Positions 55,221 through 64,000 of a stretch of 64,000 nt of DNA are shown piece after piece. A program made the position numbers and the translations under genes. Every line of letters starts with the position of its first letter. Position 1 is the stretch's first letter. Under the pieces are notes generated by a model. It worked only from the letters and a program-made list of their open reading frames with translations, was not told where the DNA came from and did not search any database. The stretch comes from Kocuria dechangensis (lineage in GTDB: Bacteria; Actinomycetota; Actinomycetes; Actinomycetales; Micrococcaceae). Location of the stretch: NCBI RefSeq assembly GCF_014636775.1, contig NZ_BMEQ01000009.1, positions 62,001 to 126,000 of the forward strand, in the 5' to 3' direction.

Positions 55221-56566
55221 CGCCGTCCCTCCTCGGTCGTCGCGGTCTCGGCGGCGTCGTCGGCCGGCGGTGGTGCCGGGACGAAGCGGATCCGGTCGAC
55301 CCGCCGCCCCTCCATCCGGGAGACCACGAGCTCCCCGCCCTTGACGGGCACGGAGTCCCCGGGGGCCGGGATCCGGCCGAGCCGGTCCATCATGAACCCG
55401 CCCATGGTCTCGTACGCGGGCCCGTCCTCGATGTCGAGCTCGGTGATCTGCTCGGAGACCTCGTCCGGGCGCAGCAGGCCCGGGAAGAACCACTCGCCGG
55501 TCGCGGACTGCAGGGCGCCGGGGCTGAGCCGGTCGTGCTCGTCGGAGACCTCCCCCACGACCTCCTCGACGAGGTCCTCCAGGGTGACGACCCCCGCGGT
55601 GCCGCCCCACTCGTCGACGACGACGGCCATCTGGAGCCCGCCGGAGCGCAGCTGCACGATCAGGGAGTCGAGGTGGACGGTCTCGGGCACGCGCAGCACG
55701 TCCTCCATGATGGCCCCGCACTCGAGGGCGGCGCGGCGCTCCGCGGGAACGGCCACGGCCTTCTTGACGTGGACCACGCCCCGGACGTCGTCCGGGGAGT
55801 CCTCGATGACGGGGAAGCGGGAGTGGCCGGTGCGGGACGCGACGGCCACGACCTCGGCCACGGAGTCGTGGGAGTCGAGCATCTGCACCCGGATCCGCGG
55901 CGTCATGACATCCGCGGCCGTGCGCTCCGCGAACGTGAGGGTCTTGGCCACGAACGCGGCCGTGCCGGCGTCGAGGGTGCCCATCTTGGCGGAGCGGCGG
56001 ACCATCGAGGACAGCTCCTCCGGGGAGCGCGCGCCGGAGAGCTCCTCCTTGGCCTCCATGCCGAACAGGTGCAGGACGCGGTTGGCGACGCCGTTGAGGC
56101 CCAGGACGAACGGCTTGAACACCGCGGTGAACACCAGCTGCGGCCGGGCCACGACCCGCCCCACCCGGTACGCCTCGGCGATCGCCCAGTTCTTGGGGAC
56201 CAGCTCGCCCAGCAGCATCGACAGCAGCGTGGAGAGGAGCATCGAGATGGCCAGGGTCGCCCCGCCGGCCGCGGCCCGGGACAGGCCGGTGAGCTCGACG
56301 ATGGGCTCCCGCAGGAAGGACTGGAGGGCGAGGTCCAGCGTGTAGCCGGTCAGCAGCGTGGTCAGCGTGATGCCGAGCTGGCAGCTGGAGAGCTGGGTGG
56401 ACAGGGACTTCAGGCACCTCAGGAGGGGCTCCGCCCCGCGCTCGCCCCGGGCGACGCCGCGGCGGACGGTCGTCTGGTCGAGGGCCACGAGGGAGAACTC
56501 CACCGCCACGAAGAAGCCGGTGCCGAGGATGAGGAGCAGGCCGGCGGCCAGCAGCAGCCAGTCCAT
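55217..56566 (-). CDS. CNNM/CorC-type membrane protein with CBS and CorC domains
   Basis: 449 residues. DUF21 membrane part (FFVAVEFSLVALDQTTVRR; LGITLTTLLTGY; LGELVPKN), two CBS domains (about 210-330) with VVDEWGGTAGVVTLEDLVEEVVGEVSDE, and a C-terminal CorC_HlyC domain. The two neighbouring genes are diverged copies, and the proteins may form a heteromer (inference). ATG with GGGGAGG; its start overlaps the stop of a 45-codon upstream frame (TGATG). Confidence 0.9.
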   Translation of the reverse strand: MDWLLLAAGLLLILGTGFFVAVEFSLVALDQTTVRRGVARGERGAEPLLRCLKSLSTQLSSCQLGITLTTLLTGYTLDLALQSFLREPIVELTGLSRAAAGGATLAISMLLSTLLSMLLGELVPKNWAIAEAYRVGRVVARPQLVFTAVFKPFVLGLNGVANRVLHLFGMEAKEELSGARSPEELSSMVRRSAKMGTLDAGTAAFVAKTLTFAERTAADVMTPRIRVQMLDSHDSVAEVVAVASRTGHSRFPVIEDSPDDVRGVVHVKKAVAVPAERRAALECGAIMEDVLRVPETVHLDSLIVQLRSGGLQMAVVVDEWGGTAGVVTLEDLVEEVVGEVSDEHDRLSPGALQSATGEWFFPGLLRPDEVSEQITELDIEDGPAYETMGGFMMDRLGRIPAPGDSVPVKGGELVVSRMEGRRVDRIRFVPAPPPADDAAETATTEEGRR

Positions 56567-56703
56567 CAGGCGGTGCCTCCCCGGGCCGGGCGCGGGCGGG
56601 GCGCCGGGAAGGGGTCGTCGGAACAGGGGCGGGCGGGGGTGCCGGCGCTGGGGCCGCGGCGGGAGCCGCTGCGGCCGGGCCGGCAACTACTGAACGAGTC
56701 CAT
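56566..56703 (-). CDS. Possible 45-residue leader ORF before CBS genes
   Basis: ATG at 56703 follows TAGTCT by 9 bases, and the frame ends in TGATG overlap with the CBS gene start. Ser/Arg/Pro-rich, with two Cys; no family recognised. It may be just an untranslated leader. Confidence 0.3.
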   Translation of the reverse strand: MDSFSSCRPGRSGSRRGPSAGTPARPCSDDPFPAPRPRPARGGTA

Positions 56704-56712
56704 GAGGGCACC

Positions 56713-56718
56713 AGACTA
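56713..56718 (-). promoter_or_regulatory. -10 of the CBS gene pair
   Basis: TAGTCT on the minus strand between guaB1 and the CBS genes. It is adjacent to a weak CCGGAG/CTCCGG hairpin (56719-56737) that could end guaB1 transcripts. Confidence 0.45.
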
Positions 56719-56745
56719 CCGGAGCGGAACCCTCCGGAGGGGTGC

Positions 56746-62276
<5,531 letters not shown>

Positions 62277-62284
62277 GCCCGCCC

Positions 62285-62316
62285 CGGGCGGCGGGGGCCC
62301 GCGCCCCCGCCGCCCG
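62285..62316 (+). terminator. First hairpin after kgd
   Basis: Perfect 14-bp stem CGGGCGGCGGGGGC with its complement and a 4-base loop, 9 bases after the stop codon, followed by TCCCC. Confidence 0.75.
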
Positions 62317-62331
62317 TCCCCATCAGCGATG

Positions 62332-62367
62332 ACCGGCGCCGGCCCGTGCCCACGGGTCGGCGCCGGT
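62332..62367 (+). terminator. Second hairpin after kgd
   Basis: 17-bp stem ACCGGCGCCGGCCCGTG against CACGGGTCGGCGCCGGT with one G:U pair and a 2-base loop, 16 bases after the first hairpin. Confidence 0.7.
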
Positions 62368-62398
62368 CTGCCCCCGATCCCCCGACAGAAAGAACGAC

Positions 62399-62998
62399 GT
62401 GGAGCAACGAAGGATCAGAATTGTCGCAGTCGGTGACGAGCTGCTGGCCGGCGACGGCGACCCCCGCGCCCTCGGCTGGTTCGGCCGGGTGATGGCCCGG
62501 ACCCCGCGCCATGTGGTCCCCGTCTCCGCCTACAACCTGGCCGCGCCGGGCGAGGGCAGCGAGTCCCTCAACGAGCGCTGGTTCGAGGAGGCGGCCCGCC
62601 GCTTCGCCTCCGGCCAGGACAACCGGCTGGTCATCGCCCCGTCCACGCTGGACATCGACCTGAGCATCACCAGCGCCCGCTCCCGGCTCAACATGGCGAA
62701 CATCATCGACACCGCGTCCCAGCACAACGTGCGGGTGCTCGTCGTCGGGCCCCCGCCCACCCTGGACGCGGAGCGCAACCGGCGGATCGCCGACCTCTCG
62801 GCGGCCTACGCGGACGTCACGACCCGGCGCAACCACGTCTACGTCGACACGTTCAACCCGCTGCAGCACCACGAGCAGTGGCGCAAGGACCTCGCCGCGA
62901 ACCACGGCCGGCCCGGCCAGGCCGGCTACGGTCTCATGGCGTGGCTCGTGCTCCACCGCGGCTGGTACGGCTGGCTGGACCTGCCCGAGCCCCAGTGA
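62399..62998 (+). CDS. SGNH/GDSL-fold protein lacking the catalytic serine
   Basis: 199 residues with an SGNH-hydrolase outline: VAVGDELLAG in block I, a beta/alpha core, and HGRPGQAGYGLMAW as the His-containing block V. The nucleophile Ser of GDSL is Glu14, and the GxND block III is replaced by APSTLDID, so ordinary esterase chemistry looks impossible. It may bind a ligand or use other chemistry. GTG start with AGAAAGAA purines upstream. It lies between kgd and bL37; partner unknown. Confidence 0.75.
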   Translation: MEQRRIRIVAVGDELLAGDGDPRALGWFGRVMARTPRHVVPVSAYNLAAPGEGSESLNERWFEEAARRFASGQDNRLVIAPSTLDIDLSITSARSRLNMANIIDTASQHNVRVLVVGPPPTLDAERNRRIADLSAAYADVTTRRNHVYVDTFNPLQHHEQWRKDLAANHGRPGQAGYGLMAWLVLHRGWYGWLDLPEPQ

Positions 62999-63021
62999 TC
63001 CCCGGCCCCGACGGCGTGTGA

Positions 63022-63027
63022 GAGAAT
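63022..63027 (+). promoter_or_regulatory. Putative extended -10 of bL37
   Basis: TGA-GAGAAT, with the hexamer 108 bases before the bL37 ATG. Weak but the only candidate in 62999-63135. Confidence 0.35.
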
Positions 63028-63135
63028 GGCGGGCAGTGCCTCGTCCGGCCGCCGCTGACATCACCAGACCACGCGGGAACGGACGCCGACACCCACGATC
63101 CGCCGCGGCCCGGCCGCGACAGACAGGAGGCTCGC

Positions 63136-63210
63136 ATGAGCAAGCGAGGACGCAAGCGCAAGGACCGCCGCAAGGGCGGCGCCAACCACGGCAAGCGCCC
63201 CAACGCCTGA
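63136..63210 (+). CDS. Ribosomal protein bL37
   Basis: 24 residues, MSKRGRKRKDRRKGGANHGK then RPNA, with 12 Arg or Lys. It matches in length and pattern the small protein bL37 found in the 50S structure of Mycobacterium smegmatis. Such short genes are easily missed by gene callers. Strong AGGAGG site 6 bases before the ATG and an 18-bp hairpin after the stop mark it as a real monocistronic gene. Its place near rsrA/sigR follows actinobacterial gene order as I remember it. Confidence 0.88.
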   Translation: MSKRGRKRKDRRKGGANHGKRPNA

Positions 63211-63240
63211 GGTCCCACCGGGACCCGGCACCGCCGTGAC

Positions 63241-63280
63241 GGAAGGGCCCCGGACCGCATCAGCGGTCCGGGGCCCTTCC
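63241..63280 (+). terminator. Terminator after bL37
   Basis: Perfect 18-bp stem (63241-63258 with 63263-63280) and an ATCA loop, GGAAGGGCCCCGGACCGC with its complement; followed by GTGTG. It may serve rsrA from the other side too. Confidence 0.85.
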
Positions 63281-63346
63281 GTGTGCCCGGGGCGGCGGAG
63301 AGCCGGCCCGGAGGGGAAGCCCGTGCGAGCGGCCCGGGCGGGAGGC

Positions 63347-63613
63347 TCAGGCGGCGGGCGGGTCGTGGCGCTCGGAGTGGATCCGCGCCAGGATCGAGAC
63401 CTTGAGGTCCGCCGGCGCCGTCTCCGTGCACGAGCGGCGCACGACGGAGCGGATCACGCACTCGAGGTCGTACTCGCGGGCGCACTCCCGGCACTCCAGG
63501 AGGTGGCCGTGGATCTCGTCGAGGTCCTGCGCCGGGAGCACCCCGTCGAGGTACTCGTAGATCCGGCGGATCCTCTCGTCCGTGCAGCCTCCCAGGCTCT
63601 CGCAGTCGGCCAT
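63347..63613 (-). CDS. rsrA: Mycothiol-system zinc anti-sigma factor RsrA
   Basis: 88 residues. HGHLLECRECAREY gives the HxxxCxxC zinc motif of ZAS anti-sigma factors; other Cys lie at residues 4, 10, 52 and 62. It holds SigR inactive until thiol oxidation releases zinc. Start 2 bases after the sigR stop, so the pair is co-expressed. Mycothiol use by the organism is inferred from this family. Confidence 0.93.
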   Translation of the reverse strand: MADCESLGGCTDERIRRIYEYLDGVLPAQDLDEIHGHLLECRECAREYDLECVIRSVVRRSCTETAPADLKVSILARIHSERHDPPAA

Positions 63614-63615
63614 GT

Positions 63616-64000
63616 CTACTTGTCCTTTTCCTTCTTCTTGTCCGCGGTCGCCCTGGAGGTGTCGAAGCCGCGCTCCGCGGCGTAGTCGGCGAGCTTCTCG
63701 CGCAGCAGCTTGCGCCCGCGGTGCAGGCGGGACATGACGGTCCCGATGGGGGTGTCCATGATCTCGGAGATCTCCTTGTAGGCGAACCCTTCGACGTCCG
63801 AGAAGTACACCGCGAGCCGGAACTCCTCGGGCAGCTCCTGCAGCGCGCGCTTGACGTCCGTGTCCGGCAGGTGGTCCAGGGCCTCCGCCTCCGCCGAGCG
63901 CAGCCCGGAGGAGGTGTGGGACTCGGCGCGGTGCAGCTGCCAGTCCTCCACCGAGTCGGTGTTCGCCTGCTGCGGCTCGCGCTGCCGCTTGCGGTAGAGG
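63616..64000 (-). CDS. sigR: ECF sigma factor SigR, N-terminus cut by window edge
   Basis: About 128 C-terminal residues. The visible part contains the end of region 2 ([15 protein letters not shown]), the linker ([16 protein letters not shown]) and region 4 ([22 protein letters not shown] with [18 protein letters not shown]). The tail ends in DKKKEKDK, which is unusually Lys-rich for this genome. It directs the thiol-oxidative stress regulon. The frame is open to the right edge. Confidence 0.93.
   Translation of the reverse strand, partial: LYRKRQREPQQANTDSVEDWQLHRAESHTSSGLRSAEAEALDHLPDTDVKRALQELPEEFRLAVYFSDVEGFAYKEISEIMDTPIGTVMSRLHRGRKLLREKLADYAAERGFDTSRATADKKKEKDK

Overview
The window is high-GC (estimated well above 70%) actinobacterial chromosome. 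Family-level markers are NucS, the 24-residue ribosomal protein bL37, a thiol-stress sigma/anti-sigma pair of the SigR/RsrA type, the fused 2-oxoglutarate decarboxylase/dehydrogenase Kgd, an Asp-type MurA and GuaB1. With the heavy use of GTG starts this points to Micrococcales, probably Micrococcaceae; Kocuria is my guess from gene order and protein style, not something I could test. Nearly all genes are core; I see no insertion sequence, prophage, CRISPR array or integrase.

Layout. 1-2 kb: an ABC exporter (permease cut by the left edge). 2.1-4.2 kb: a DUF222/HNH protein carrying three in-frame tandem-repeat tracts, followed by a repeat-rich intergenic stretch. 4.6-9.1 kb: thioredoxin-fold/TPR protein, AI-2E-type exporter, alpha/beta hydrolase, small zinc-ribbon-like protein, NucS. 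9.2-11 kb: cold shock protein with a structured leader, then MurA facing it. 11.1-18.2 kb: the F1Fo ATP synthase genes atpB-E-F-H-A-G-D-C on the minus strand. Two small membrane proteins and a cell-surface polysaccharide cluster (WecA-like transferase, CapD-like dehydratase, two family-2 glycosyltransferases) lie upstream of atpB and continue to 23.9 kb with overlaps or short gaps. 24.2-25.1 kb: NAD-dependent epimerase. 25.1-37.5 kb: a minus-strand run argS-lysA-hom-thrC-thrB-rho-prfA-prmC-sua5 joining aspartate-family amino acid synthesis to translation and transcription termination. 37.6 kb: tRNA-Arg(CCG). 37.8-40.6 kb: a large ATP-grasp/PEP-synthase-type enzyme with rifampin-phosphotransferase-like layout. 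41-44 kb: a TrpXYZ-like ABC importer. 44.4-48.5 kb: HrpA helicase. 48.5-54 kb: HIT protein, metallo-beta-lactamase-fold protein, Fur-family regulator (Zur by context), lipid kinase, and znuABC with a Zur-type palindrome upstream. 54-58 kb: two CBS/DUF21 membrane proteins and GuaB1. 58-64 kb: Kgd, a degenerate SGNH protein, bL37, RsrA and the C-terminal part of SigR (cut by the right edge).

Regulatory reading. Several genes have a TAnnnT-type -10 hexamer 6-7 bases before an ATG or GTG, which implies leaderless mRNAs and fixes their starts. Three further genes may be preceded by short open frames ending in an ATGA, GTGA or TGATG overlap with the main start. Strong hairpins close csp/murA, rho, the tRNA, kgd and bL37.

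I did not find a convincing wholly new multi-gene system. The best leads are the repeat-laden HNH protein and the adjacent repeat array, the leader micro-ORFs, the SGNH protein lacking its serine, and the RPH-like enzyme.
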